In this document: piece by piece, positions 37,131 to 45,228 of the stretch | Position numbering within the stretch: position 1 is the stretch's first letter | Layout of the letters: each line of letters begins with the position of its first letter | From: Tolypothrix sp. PCC 7712 | GTDB lineage: Bacteria; Cyanobacteriota; Cyanobacteriia; Cyanobacteriales; Nostocaceae | Length of the DNA stretch: 64,000 nucleotides | Direction: 5' to 3' | Assembly: GCF_025860405.1 (NCBI RefSeq) | Contig: NZ_CP063785.1 | Span: 4,402,001-4,466,000 of the forward strand | Made by a program: the position numbers and the translations under genes | The notes under the pieces: model-generated | What the model saw: the letters and a program-made list of their open reading frames with translations, nothing else | Told to the model about the DNA's origin: nothing | Database searches by the model: none

Positions 37131-37859
37131 GTGATTGTTAATGCTACACAAAATGGTTGGGAAGTAATCTATCATCGTGCTCATGCATTATTAGCAGCGC
37201 AATTAGCCGGACAATGGCGACGTAAAAATGCTCCTGCAAGATTATATGAAACCCTAGCTGCAATTTCCCATCATGATGATTTAGAAAAAGAGTGGGAAGA
37301 GAATATTTTGACAGAAAGTGGTGCGCCACTAGACTTTACTCTCAGTACAGAGACTGATATCAAAAAAATTGCTAATCTTGTCAAAAATGCGCGTTATCGG
37401 GGAAGATGGGTAGCTTTATTAATTTCTAAGCATATAAGTCGCTTACATGGAGCAAAACGCGGTGAATCTCCTGAAATAGACAAATTTTTGGATGAACAAT
37501 TGGAAAACCAGGAACTTTGGCGTAAGGAATTAGGAATTGACAAACAAGAAGTAGATGCTGCTTATGCATTTATGCAATGGTGCGACCGCTTATCTTTAAT
37601 TCTCTGTCAGCAAGAACTCCCGGCTGATGAACGCTGGTTAGAAATTAGCAAGGGGCCTGACGAACAGCGTTATGACATTATGCAACGCAGCGATAATTTG
37701 GTAACTGTCAATCCCTGGCCTTTTGAAGATGAGAAATTTACAGTCAATATAGAAGCTTGCGACTTATCACAGTTGAAGTTCAAAAGTAGCGCCGAACTGT
37801 CCCAAGCACTCCAGGAAGCGCCAATCAAAATATTGGAATGGACTTTTGTCAAGCACTAA
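37131..37859 (+). CDS. DUF3891-family protein
   Basis: 242 residues, GTG start at 37131. The sequence has HRAHALLAAQLAGQW, ISHHDDLEKEWEE and MQWCDRLSLILCQQELP, with conserved His and Asp pairs spread over helices, as in DUF3891. The HH-D arrangement recalls HD-type metal sites, but no enzymatic activity is known to me. The histidine-kinase gene follows closely. Cytoplasmic, with no signal peptide. Confidence 0.8.
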   Translation: MIVNATQNGWEVIYHRAHALLAAQLAGQWRRKNAPARLYETLAAISHHDDLEKEWEENILTESGAPLDFTLSTETDIKKIANLVKNARYRGRWVALLISKHISRLHGAKRGESPEIDKFLDEQLENQELWRKELGIDKQEVDAAYAFMQWCDRLSLILCQQELPADERWLEISKGPDEQRYDIMQRSDNLVTVNPWPFEDEKFTVNIEACDLSQLKFKSSAELSQALQEAPIKILEWTFVKH

Positions 37860-37906
37860 CAAAAAAAAATCCAATTTATTTAATATTTGATTTACCCAAG
37901 GGAACA

Positions 37907-40900
37907 ATGAAACTAAGCATTTCATTTTCCCTTAAATCTATGACATCAAATGATGATGAAGCATCTCAAGCCTTGCAAGAATGTCAACACCAGTTACAGC
38001 TTGCTGTTCAGTATCAAAAAATCTTAGCAAGAATTCTTGCCAAGAGTCGGGCATCAGTGAATTTAGAATCTCTGTGTTCGAGTTCTTGTCAAGATATTTG
38101 TCGGCAATTGAAGATTGAACGAGTGGCAATCTATCGTTTTAACCCTGACTGGAGTGGCAGTTTTATTAATCGTTTAAGCTTTGCAGAATCACCCTGGAAT
38201 ACACTGGATGCTTTTGGACAAGATTTGGTTTGGGGAGATTCCCATTTACAAGAAACTCAGGGGGGGCGATATCGAAAAAATGAGCCGTTTGCTGTTGATG
38301 ACATTTACGAAGCAGGATACTCTCGTTGTCATATTGAAGTCTTAGAACAATTTCAAATTCGCGCCTATGCGATCGCCCCGATTTTTGTAGGTGCAAAACT
38401 GTGGGGATTGCTGGCTGCTTATCAACACTCTGCGCCCCGCAAATGGCATTCTAGCGAAGTAGAATTCCTCGCCCAAGCTGGCACCTATTTTGGTGTAGCA
38501 ATGCAGCAGGCAGAAATTCTTGAACAAACCAAACAACGCACCACCGAACTGCAAGATGCGATCGCGCGTCAACGAGCATTAATAGAAGTGGTGGGCAATA
38601 TTCGCTCTTCTCTGGATATCGAAATAATTTTAGATACTACTTGTCAGGAATTATGCAAACTTTTGAAGTTAGAGCGGGCAGCAATTTATCGCTTTAATCC
38701 AGATTGGAGTGGTGAATTTGTCAGCCAATTTGGGATGCTAGAATCGCAGTCGAATAGAATTAATGCTTTTGGCAGAAATCTCGTTTGGGAAGATACTCAC
38801 CTGCAAGAAACCAAAGGTGGACGCTACCGCAATAACGAAAGTTTTGCCGTTAACGATATTTACCAAGCTGGACATTCACGCTGTCACATCGATATTCTCG
38901 AACAATTTAAGATTCGCGCCTATGTTTTAGCACCGATTTTCCTAGGTTCAAAACTTTGGGGATTGATAGCAGCCTATCAACACTCTGCACCGCGTCAATG
39001 GGTAGATTACGAAATTGAATTCCTCGGGCAGGTAGGGGCACAATTAGGAGTAGCAATTCAGCAAGCCGAGAATTTGATTCAATCAAAACAACAAACGGCG
39101 GCGTTTCAAGATGCGATCGCACGTCAACGGGGGTTAACTGAAGTAGTCAGCAAAATTCGCTCTTCTCTAGATATTGATTTAATCCTCAGAACCACTTGTC
39201 AAGAAGTGTGTAAACTCCTCAAAGTTGAACGTGTCGGTGTTTATCGCTTTAATCCTGACTGGAGTGGCGAATTTGTCAGTCATTTTGGCATGGTGGGCGC
39301 ACAGTGGGACAGTATCAATCCTTTTGGCAAAAATTTAGTTTGGGAAGATACTCATCTGCAAGAAACCAAAGGTGGACGCTATCGCAACAACGAAAATTTC
39401 GCTGTTAACGACATTTACCAAGCCGGACATTCACGCTGTCACCTCGATATCTTAGAGCAGTTTAAAATTCGTGCCTATGTGTTGACTCCCATTTTTGTGG
39501 GGCGCAATCTGTGGGGATTGCTGGCGGCTTACCAACATTCTGCGCCTCGTAACTGGGATAGCGTAGAAGTTGAATTTTTGGCACAGGTTGCGAGCCAACT
39601 AGGAGTAGCCTTACAAAATTCGCAAATGATCGTTCAAGTTCAAACTCGTGCCGATGAAATGCACAAATCGGCAGAACAGCGACGAATTTTATTTGATTTG
39701 GTGGTGAAAATTCGGGAATCGCTGGATTTGGAAACCATCTTGAAAACCACAGTCCAAGAAATTAGGCGATCGCTTACTGTAGATCGTGTAGGTGTGTTTC
39801 GCTTTGATCCTGATGTCAATTTTTGCAGTGGGGAATTTATTGCTGAAGACGTGTTACCTCGGTTCGATGCTGCTCTGGCTGTGAAGGTGCAAGATTATAG
39901 TTTCGCCGATCAGTATGCAGCGCAATATCAGCAAGGGAAAGTGCAAGTGATCTCTGATGTCAACCGTGCAGGCTCCAAAATCCCTCATTTTGATATAGTT
40001 GAGCGATTTCAAGTTAAAGCACAGATTGTTGTGCCATTAATGGAAGGAGATGAGCTATGGGGCTTGTTGTGCATTCATCAATGCACCCATGCACGTAACT
40101 GGCAAGAAACAGAATTAGAATTTGTCACTCAAGTAGCAGCACAACTCAGCGTCGCTTTGCGTCAAGCCAACTTGTTCCAACAATCAAGTTTGCTGGGTCA
40201 AACCCGTGAAGAAGCAAATCAACTTGCTCAGACCCTCAACGAGTTACGTACTGCTCAAATGCAAATTATCCACGCCGAAAAAATGGCCAGCTTAGGGCAA
40301 TTGGTAGCGGGAGTTGCTCATGAGATTAACAACCCAATTAATTTCATTCACGGTAACTTAGAACACGCCGATCAATATACCCAAGAATTGCTGCGCTGTG
40401 TGCAGCTTTATCGAGAACATCATCCCTATGCGGCACCAGAGATTCAAGAATTTTGGCACAAAGCCGAGATTGAGTTTTTATTCGACGACTTACCGAAATT
40501 ATTCCAGTCCATGCAGGTAGGTACTAATCGCATTCGGGAAATTGTCACATCTTTGCGTAATTTCTCGCGCTTGGATGAAGCTGACTTTAAGTCCGCAAAT
40601 ATTCATGAGGGAATTGACAGTACATTGATGATTTTGCAAAACCGCTTGAAGTCTTCAGCTGGTAACCCGATTATTCATATTACTAAAGACTACGATCGCT
40701 TACCGCTAATCGAATGTTATCCCGGTCAATTAAATCAAGTATTTATGAATTTGCTCTCTAATGCCATTGATGCCTTAGAAGAACGCAACGCCCAAGCTAC
40801 TCCAGAAGCGATCGCCACTAACCCCAGTGAAATCAAAATTTCTACCTCAATGCTGAATAAAGACTGGGTTGCCATTCGCATTGCTGATAATGGTCTTGGC

Positions 40901-41104
40901 ATCGATCAACAGGTACTTTCTCGGCTGTTCGATCCATTTTTTACTACAAAAGTTGTTGGTAAAGGCACAGGTTTAGGTCTTTCTATTAGCTATCAAATTG
41001 TCACAGATAAACATAATGGCAAGATATATTGTCAATCTGAACCAGGTAAAGGCTCAGAATTTGTGGTAGAACTGCCAATTCATCAAGCGACACATAAAAA
41101 ATAG
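37907..41104 (+). CDS. Histidine kinase with three red/green-type cyanobacteriochrome GAFs and a fourth, decayed GAF
   Basis: About 1065 residues from ATG 37907; a frame start at 37838 would overlap the previous gene, and ATG 37940 is another choice. GAF1-3 (roughly 50-205, 235-390, 420-575) each carry W(E/G)D(T/S)H, LQET(Q/K)GGRYR, a canonical Cys-His (Cys141, 326, 511) and a tyrosine 31 residues after that Cys (AAYQ). These are the chromophore-contact residues of AnPixJg2-type red/green sensors. GAF4 (about 605-757) is DXCF-like but has DYSF and PH instead (Ser665, Pro693). HisKA has phospho-His at about 805 (GVAHEINNP). The ATPase domain has NLLSNAIDA, ADNGLGI and GKGTGLGLS. No membrane segment. 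Light sensing is inferred from residues. No regulator gene adjoins it. Confidence 0.9.
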   Translation: MKLSISFSLKSMTSNDDEASQALQECQHQLQLAVQYQKILARILAKSRASVNLESLCSSSCQDICRQLKIERVAIYRFNPDWSGSFINRLSFAESPWNTLDAFGQDLVWGDSHLQETQGGRYRKNEPFAVDDIYEAGYSRCHIEVLEQFQIRAYAIAPIFVGAKLWGLLAAYQHSAPRKWHSSEVEFLAQAGTYFGVAMQQAEILEQTKQRTTELQDAIARQRALIEVVGNIRSSLDIEIILDTTCQELCKLLKLERAAIYRFNPDWSGEFVSQFGMLESQSNRINAFGRNLVWEDTHLQETKGGRYRNNESFAVNDIYQAGHSRCHIDILEQFKIRAYVLAPIFLGSKLWGLIAAYQHSAPRQWVDYEIEFLGQVGAQLGVAIQQAENLIQSKQQTAAFQDAIARQRGLTEVVSKIRSSLDIDLILRTTCQEVCKLLKVERVGVYRFNPDWSGEFVSHFGMVGAQWDSINPFGKNLVWEDTHLQETKGGRYRNNENFAVNDIYQAGHSRCHLDILEQFKIRAYVLTPIFVGRNLWGLLAAYQHSAPRNWDSVEVEFLAQVASQLGVALQNSQMIVQVQTRADEMHKSAEQRRILFDLVVKIRESLDLETILKTTVQEIRRSLTVDRVGVFRFDPDVNFCSGEFIAEDVLPRFDAALAVKVQDYSFADQYAAQYQQGKVQVISDVNRAGSKIPHFDIVERFQVKAQIVVPLMEGDELWGLLCIHQCTHARNWQETELEFVTQVAAQLSVALRQANLFQQSSLLGQTREEANQLAQTLNELRTAQMQIIHAEKMASLGQLVAGVAHEINNPINFIHGNLEHADQYTQELLRCVQLYREHHPYAAPEIQEFWHKAEIEFLFDDLPKLFQSMQVGTNRIREIVTSLRNFSRLDEADFKSANIHEGIDSTLMILQNRLKSSAGNPIIHITKDYDRLPLIECYPGQLNQVFMNLLSNAIDALEERNAQATPEAIATNPSEIKISTSMLNKDWVAIRIADNGLGIDQQVLSRLFDPFFTTKVVGKGTGLGLSISYQIVTDKHNGKIYCQSEPGKGSEFVVELPIHQATHKK

Positions 41105-41141
41105 TAATTAGGGCGGTGCAATTAAAGATAGTTGGTAAGGG

Positions 41142-41203
41142 ATGTCATTAGTCATTTGTCATTGGTCATTCGTATTGACCCTTGACTCTTGACTCTTGAC
41201 TCT
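41142..41203. repeat. GTCATTN and TTGACTC heptamer arrays
   Basis: Units of GTCATTAGTCATTTGTCATT type are followed by three to four TTGACTC units between the kinase gene and the end of the aspartoacylase gene. Confidence 0.8.
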
Positions 41204-41215
41204 TATGCCAGAGAA

Positions 41216-42124
41216 TCACTGTGCCAGTTGCGTAAGTCCTATTTTTATTTCTAAATCCCTTTTTTCAGTGATACACATTGCAATTCCCTTTTCGTAATAA
41301 GCTGCCTCATTAATAAAAACTGGATAGACGATTGAGTCACCTTCATAGGGAATTTCTTGACCATCAAAGGTTAAAAAAATCGGCTCTCCCGGATGCAGTG
41401 GTTGATAATCTCTAAATTGCAATCGCGGATGAATCATTGCCTGAATTTCGCCCAATTGATTTCGGGGATAGTCTATTGTTCCGAGGTTGTGATAAGCGGT
41501 GAGGGGGTCATTTACGAGAGGAGCTTTTCCCTGATTGTAATCTGCTAAATAATCTAAAATCGTATGAACAATTGCTTCAGTTTCCTGAAATAAAGCAGCA
41601 TCCAAAACACCTTGAGCAACTGCGCCAACTTCCAGGGTACAGCCAAATTGACAAATTGAATCGAGATGAGACCTTTCTTGATTTTTGGTTGTGGAATAAA
41701 GTACTCTAACTTTGGGATTTATTGATGCAAGATGAGCCGCTAATTGAATATTTAATAAATTCTCATTACCTAAAATAATAGACAGTCCCATATTGGCAGT
41801 AGAACTGTGTAAATCGATGACAAAATCTGCTTGCTGGCTACCTGCAAAACCAAAGGTTTGATAAATTACCTTAGCGCGTTGGGCTTCATAACTAGACAAA
41901 TGAGGATTTTCTAAATCTTGCGGGAGGAAACAGCGATTGAGGTCAGTGTCAGTATAGCGTCTGCCAATTGCATGGGCTTTAGGATTAGCAATTAGTGTCA
42001 GGGTTTCAAAACTTGAGCGCTGAATTAAATCAGGCGATCGCTCAAATTTTTTCACTAAATAAATTCCCGTAAGTTCATTTCCGTGCGTTCCACCAACAAT
42101 CACAACACGTTTGATTTGACTCAT
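41216..42124 (-). CDS. Aspartoacylase (AstE/AspA family M14 hydrolase)
   Basis: 302 residues. Zinc ligands appear in GGTHGNELTG (His, Glu) and FVIDLHSSTANMG (His); DLNR is the conserved substrate-binding element and EVGAVAQG includes the catalytic Glu. The family hydrolyses N-acyl aspartate or related N-acyl amino acids. Length fits vertebrate-type aspartoacylases, which occur in cyanobacteria. It is divergent from a LysR regulator with 140 bp between them, so LysR control is plausible. The true substrate is not fixed by sequence. Confidence 0.9.
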   Translation of the reverse strand: MSQIKRVVIVGGTHGNELTGIYLVKKFERSPDLIQRSSFETLTLIANPKAHAIGRRYTDTDLNRCFLPQDLENPHLSSYEAQRAKVIYQTFGFAGSQQADFVIDLHSSTANMGLSIILGNENLLNIQLAAHLASINPKVRVLYSTTKNQERSHLDSICQFGCTLEVGAVAQGVLDAALFQETEAIVHTILDYLADYNQGKAPLVNDPLTAYHNLGTIDYPRNQLGEIQAMIHPRLQFRDYQPLHPGEPIFLTFDGQEIPYEGDSIVYPVFINEAAYYEKGIAMCITEKRDLEIKIGLTQLAQ

Positions 42125-42210
42125 ATTTATAGCAGTCGCCCTGATAACCTGATCTCAATTTTGCACAATAGCCCTTTTTGTGACTATAAGCGAAAGCAAC
42201 TATATTTAAG

Positions 42211-42234
42211 ATACTTTTTTAACAACTAAAGTAT
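42211..42234. promoter_or_regulatory. Candidate LysR operator between aspartoacylase and lysR genes
   Basis: ATACTTT and AAAGTAT form a perfect 7-bp inverted repeat with a 10-nt centre, fitting the T-N11-A type of LysR site. It lies 31 bp upstream of the LysR start, in the divergent promoter region. Confidence 0.5.
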
Positions 42235-42264
42235 ATTTTAAAAATATAGTAGTTCTGGCAAGCA

Positions 42265-43152
42265 ATGGAACTTCGACATTTACGGTACTTTATTGCTGTG
42301 GCTGAAGAAAAGAACTTTAGCTATGCAGCGCAACGTTTACATATTGCACAACCTCCCCTCAGTCAGCAGATTAGCGCCCTGGAAGCAGAAATTGGTGTCA
42401 AACTCTTCGATCGCAAAAAACGTCCCCTGCAACTCACATCTGCGGGACAAGTATTTTTAGCAGAAGCCAGGTTAGTTTTAACTCAAGTTGAACATGCAAT
42501 TATTCAAACACAGCGCGCCAGTCGCGGTGAAATTGGTGAATTGGTAGTAGGTACAAATAGTTCTATTGCCAATAGCCTGCTTCCTGATATGCTGCGAATA
42601 TTCCGCGATCGCTTTCCCTATGTCAAGCTGGTATTACGGGAACTCACAGCAGCACAGCAAATTCAAGAACTACACAATCGCCGTCTAGATATCGCTTTTG
42701 ATCGCTTACTCAATTCCTATCAACAGAATACTGAGTTGTGTTATTTACCGATTGGGCGCGAGTCTTTGGTGATTGCATTACCAAAAACACATCCTCTCGC
42801 TTCTCAGCCAGAAATCCCTCTGCAAGACTTGGCACATGAACCTTTTGTGTTACCTTCTACAGAATTAGTTCCTTCCTATACTGAGATTATTCACCTTTGT
42901 GAACAAGCTGGTTTTTTCCCCAATGTCGTTCAAGAAGCCACCTGGATGATTACAGTTCTCAGCTTAGTTGCAGGTGGGGTGGGAGTAGCACTTTTACCCA
43001 GCAATGTCCAAAATCTTCAGCGCCAAGGTGTTGTTTATAAACCTATCCAAGGCGCAAATCTCACTAGAGAGATTGTAGTTCTGTGGCGACAAGAAGATAC
43101 TTCACCCGTTTTGCACGAGTTTCTCAAAGTAATTCAAGAATTAACAAATTGA
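42265..43152 (+). CDS. LysR-family transcriptional regulator
   Basis: 295 residues. The N-terminal winged helix-turn-helix is clear (MELRHLRYFIAVAEEKNFSY; AQPPLSQQISALEAEIG). The effector domain (about 90-295) has the usual two-lobed pattern with GVGVALLPSNVQ near its end. It most resembles the BenM/CatR-like group. It is divergent from aspartoacylase, which it may regulate along with itself. An intrinsic terminator follows its stop. Confidence 0.9.
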   Translation: MELRHLRYFIAVAEEKNFSYAAQRLHIAQPPLSQQISALEAEIGVKLFDRKKRPLQLTSAGQVFLAEARLVLTQVEHAIIQTQRASRGEIGELVVGTNSSIANSLLPDMLRIFRDRFPYVKLVLRELTAAQQIQELHNRRLDIAFDRLLNSYQQNTELCYLPIGRESLVIALPKTHPLASQPEIPLQDLAHEPFVLPSTELVPSYTEIIHLCEQAGFFPNVVQEATWMITVLSLVAGGVGVALLPSNVQNLQRQGVVYKPIQGANLTREIVVLWRQEDTSPVLHEFLKVIQELTN

Positions 43153-43185
43153 AAAACTCCATCCCCTTGTGGATGGAGTTTTTGG
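43152..43185 (+). terminator. Intrinsic terminator of the lysR gene
   Basis: AAAAACTCCATCC (43152-43164) pairs perfectly with GGATGGAGTTTTT (43171-43183), loop CCTTGT. The hairpin begins at the stop codon. The 3' arm ends in the T-run. Confidence 0.85.
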
Positions 43186-43249
43186 TTATAGGGAATGGGG
43201 CATAGGGCATGGGAAAGATGTTGCTGTGTCCCGCCACAACTCCAAGGTA

Positions 43250-43342
43250 ATACCAATTTTAAAAAATAATGTGACAGATTGTAGGGGCAAGGCATTGCCT
43301 TTTCCTCTAGAATATATTGATAAAAATTATTTGAATTTGTAT
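43250..43342 (-). mobile_element. MITE-like element, copy 1 (inverted relative to copies 2 and 3)
   Basis: About 93 bp bounded by ATACCAATT and AATTTGTAT. The internal sequence is the reverse complement of the 47058-47140 element (shared GATTGTAGGGGCA, GAATATATT). There is no coding capacity, so movement would need a transposase elsewhere. Confidence 0.6.
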
Positions 43343-43430
43343 TAATATTTCCAAGAATAAACACTCTTTAGGGGCGCAGTTGTGCGCCCCTAACTATCCA
43401 CTTCATTTAGTAGAAAAAGCTATTAAATTA

Positions 43431-43760
43431 CTACCACCAAATGCGATTGCCGTTTTCATCAACTCGTGCTTGACGAATTACATCAGAAATTTCTTCAGCG
43501 TCTTTCACATGGTGAAGTGCTTTCTTCTCACCATTTGGTTCATCAACAACAAAGTATGTAGGGACTGTAATGTGATCGCCTGTAATATCTGGCGAATCTA
43601 CAGCAACTTGTTTAGCCTTCTCTTCTACTGACTGTGGTTCGTCAGCAATTCTATCTCCGGGATTGGCTGTTAAGTTTCTTTCTTTGACATTTGGCTCATC
43701 TTGAGAATGCCAATCTTCACTTACAGGTTGTCTAATTTGCTCGTTTGATTCATTAGTCAT
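43431..43760 (-). CDS. Small acidic hypothetical protein
   Basis: 109 residues, hydrophilic and acidic. The first 60 residues look disordered (many Glu, Asp, Asn and Pro); the C-terminal 45 are more ordered (ITVPTYFVVDEPNGEKKALHH, DVIRQARVDENGNRIWW). No membrane segment or signal peptide. I do not recognise the family; the size and composition recall small stress-related cyanobacterial proteins. The frame is well bounded and preceded by a spacer with a possible promoter. Confidence 0.6.
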   Translation of the reverse strand: MTNESNEQIRQPVSEDWHSQDEPNVKERNLTANPGDRIADEPQSVEEKAKQVAVDSPDITGDHITVPTYFVVDEPNGEKKALHHVKDAEEISDVIRQARVDENGNRIWW

Positions 43761-43998
43761 AACTATTGCGGTGATTTAAAACTAGGCATTTACTAACATC
43801 AATTTAAAGAATAAAATGCCGTAAGAGTTCTTTCTCTAGAGAGAGTTTGAGAATATTAATTAAAGACAGATGTCTTAAGTTATATATTCATGGCAATATT
43901 TATGAAAAACTTCTTGCTTAAGAAATAGTTAATATTAATTTTTTTCTCAGAAGTATGGTGTGTTATTGCTGAGAATGCAACATTTATCACTGCTGAAT

Positions 43999-45138
43999 TT
44001 ATTTTTTAGGTTGAAAAGGCGTATATTTACCACCTAAAGCTTCGACAATCGTGCGGGTATTGGCTGTCATCATTTTGATATATGTATCGCCTTCACTCCC
44101 CTTTGCACCGATGGAGTCGGAATAAAGTTGACGTGGGGCGAGGTTGACTTTAGCTTCTTCGGCTACAGTTTTAATTAAGGCAGGATTGATAGTTGTTTCC
44201 GCAAAAATGGCATTAACGCCGATTTTCTTAATTGACTCCACTAATCGCTGTACAGTTTGGGCGCTTGGTTGTTCTTCAGTGCTGATACCGATTAGTGTAC
44301 CTGCGATCGCAATTTTATAAGCTTGTCCATAATATTGAAAAGCATCATGGGTAGTAACAAGTTTGCGCTTATCTGGGGGAATGGTTTGGATTTGCTGATT
44401 AATCCAACTATGCAACTGCTTTAATTCATTGCTAAGTTGGGTGGCATTCTCAGTAAATTCTGCTTTATCTTCGGGCGATAACTCAATTAAACCATCCCGA
44501 ATTGCATTTACCATTGCGATCGCATTTTCTGCACTACCCCACACATGAGGATCGGGAACGGTTTCACCTTTACCTTTATCTAACTGCAAAGGTTTAACAA
44601 CTTCTCCCACCGCTAACCGCTTCACACCTCCACCCGCAGCATTCATTAACTTAATTAATCCGGGTTCTAGGTTGTAACCGTTATATAAAATCAAATTCGC
44701 TTTTTCCATTACCCGGCTATCTGCTGGTACTGGTTCATAAACGTGAGGATCTGTACCAGGCTTGAGAATTCCTCTTACTTGAATTTCATCGCCGCCAATC
44801 TCTTCAGTTAAATCAGCAATGATAGTGCTAGTTGCTACAACTTGCGGTTTCCCATCACTCTGAGAATTACTACCGCTATCCGACTGGCTACAACCAAATA
44901 AAGCCAAAGGTAGAAGTATTGCCAAGCATATCTGCGAAAGAATGTATGTGGATTGGGAAAAGGGAGAAGGGGTAATGGGTAATGGGTAATTGGGTGTTTG
45001 GTGTTTCTTCCTCATCTCCCTCATCTTCCTCATCACCCCCATGACGGCAGTTGCTACAACGGAGGAGACCTCCGCAACGCACTGCCTCCCCAATGCCCCA
45101 TGCCCCATGCCCATCTCTTTCTTAAGTATTAGTTTCAT
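43999..45138 (-). CDS. mntC: Manganese-type ABC substrate-binding lipoprotein (MntC-like) with repeat-expanded N-terminus
   Basis: 379 residues as read. Mature part: ATSTIIADLTEEIGGD, DPHVYEPVPADSRVM, DPHVWGS, IFAETTINP and LYSDSIGAKGSEGDTY; the His, His, Glu and Asp metal ligands of cluster A-I proteins are visible, with no His-rich loop as in ZnuA. The lipobox is LFGC at about residues 78-81. Between MKLILKKE and STYILSQICLAILL lie about 57 residues encoded by heptamer arrays and another dispersed repeat. So the normal signal peptide seems to have been interrupted by in-frame repeat DNA. Divergent from mntA and mntB. Zinc cannot be ruled out. Confidence 0.85.
   Translation of the reverse strand: MKLILKKEMGMGHGALGRQCVAEVSSVVATAVMGVMRKMREMRKKHQTPNYPLPITPSPFSQSTYILSQICLAILLPLALFGCSQSDSGSNSQSDGKPQVVATSTIIADLTEEIGGDEIQVRGILKPGTDPHVYEPVPADSRVMEKANLILYNGYNLEPGLIKLMNAAGGGVKRLAVGEVVKPLQLDKGKGETVPDPHVWGSAENAIAMVNAIRDGLIELSPEDKAEFTENATQLSNELKQLHSWINQQIQTIPPDKRKLVTTHDAFQYYGQAYKIAIAGTLIGISTEEQPSAQTVQRLVESIKKIGVNAIFAETTINPALIKTVAEEAKVNLAPRQLYSDSIGAKGSEGDTYIKMMTANTRTIVEALGGKYTPFQPKK
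44943..45114. repeat. Repeat cassette inside the mntC reading frame
   Basis: From the start side: ATGCCCC heptamers, a dispersed repeat with CAACGGAGGAGACCTCCG, then ATGAGG-type units and ATTACCC units. The cassette is open in the mntC frame. Confidence 0.8.
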
Positions 45139-45170
45139 TTATCTACAACATTACTTCTATCTATAGATTT

Positions 45171-45220
45171 TTTCATATTTCTCTCATTTTTATAGTAAGC
45201 TCAAGAAATAAAATATGAAA
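45171..45220. promoter_or_regulatory. Inverted repeat in the divergent mntC / mntA promoter
   Basis: TTTCATATTT (45171-45180) and AAATATGAAA (45211-45220) are perfect 10-bp inverted repeats, 30 bp apart, in the 90-bp region between the two start codons. They could be paired operators of a metal-responsive regulator. No Zur or Fur box of the known form is evident. Confidence 0.45.
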
Positions 45221-45228
45221 GCACAGTT

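Noticed and set aside
37838..37906. Upstream extension of the cyanobacteriochrome kinase to ATG 37838
   Set aside because: It would overlap the DUF3891 gene by 22 bases and adds residues without family match; ATG 37907 or 37940 is more likely.
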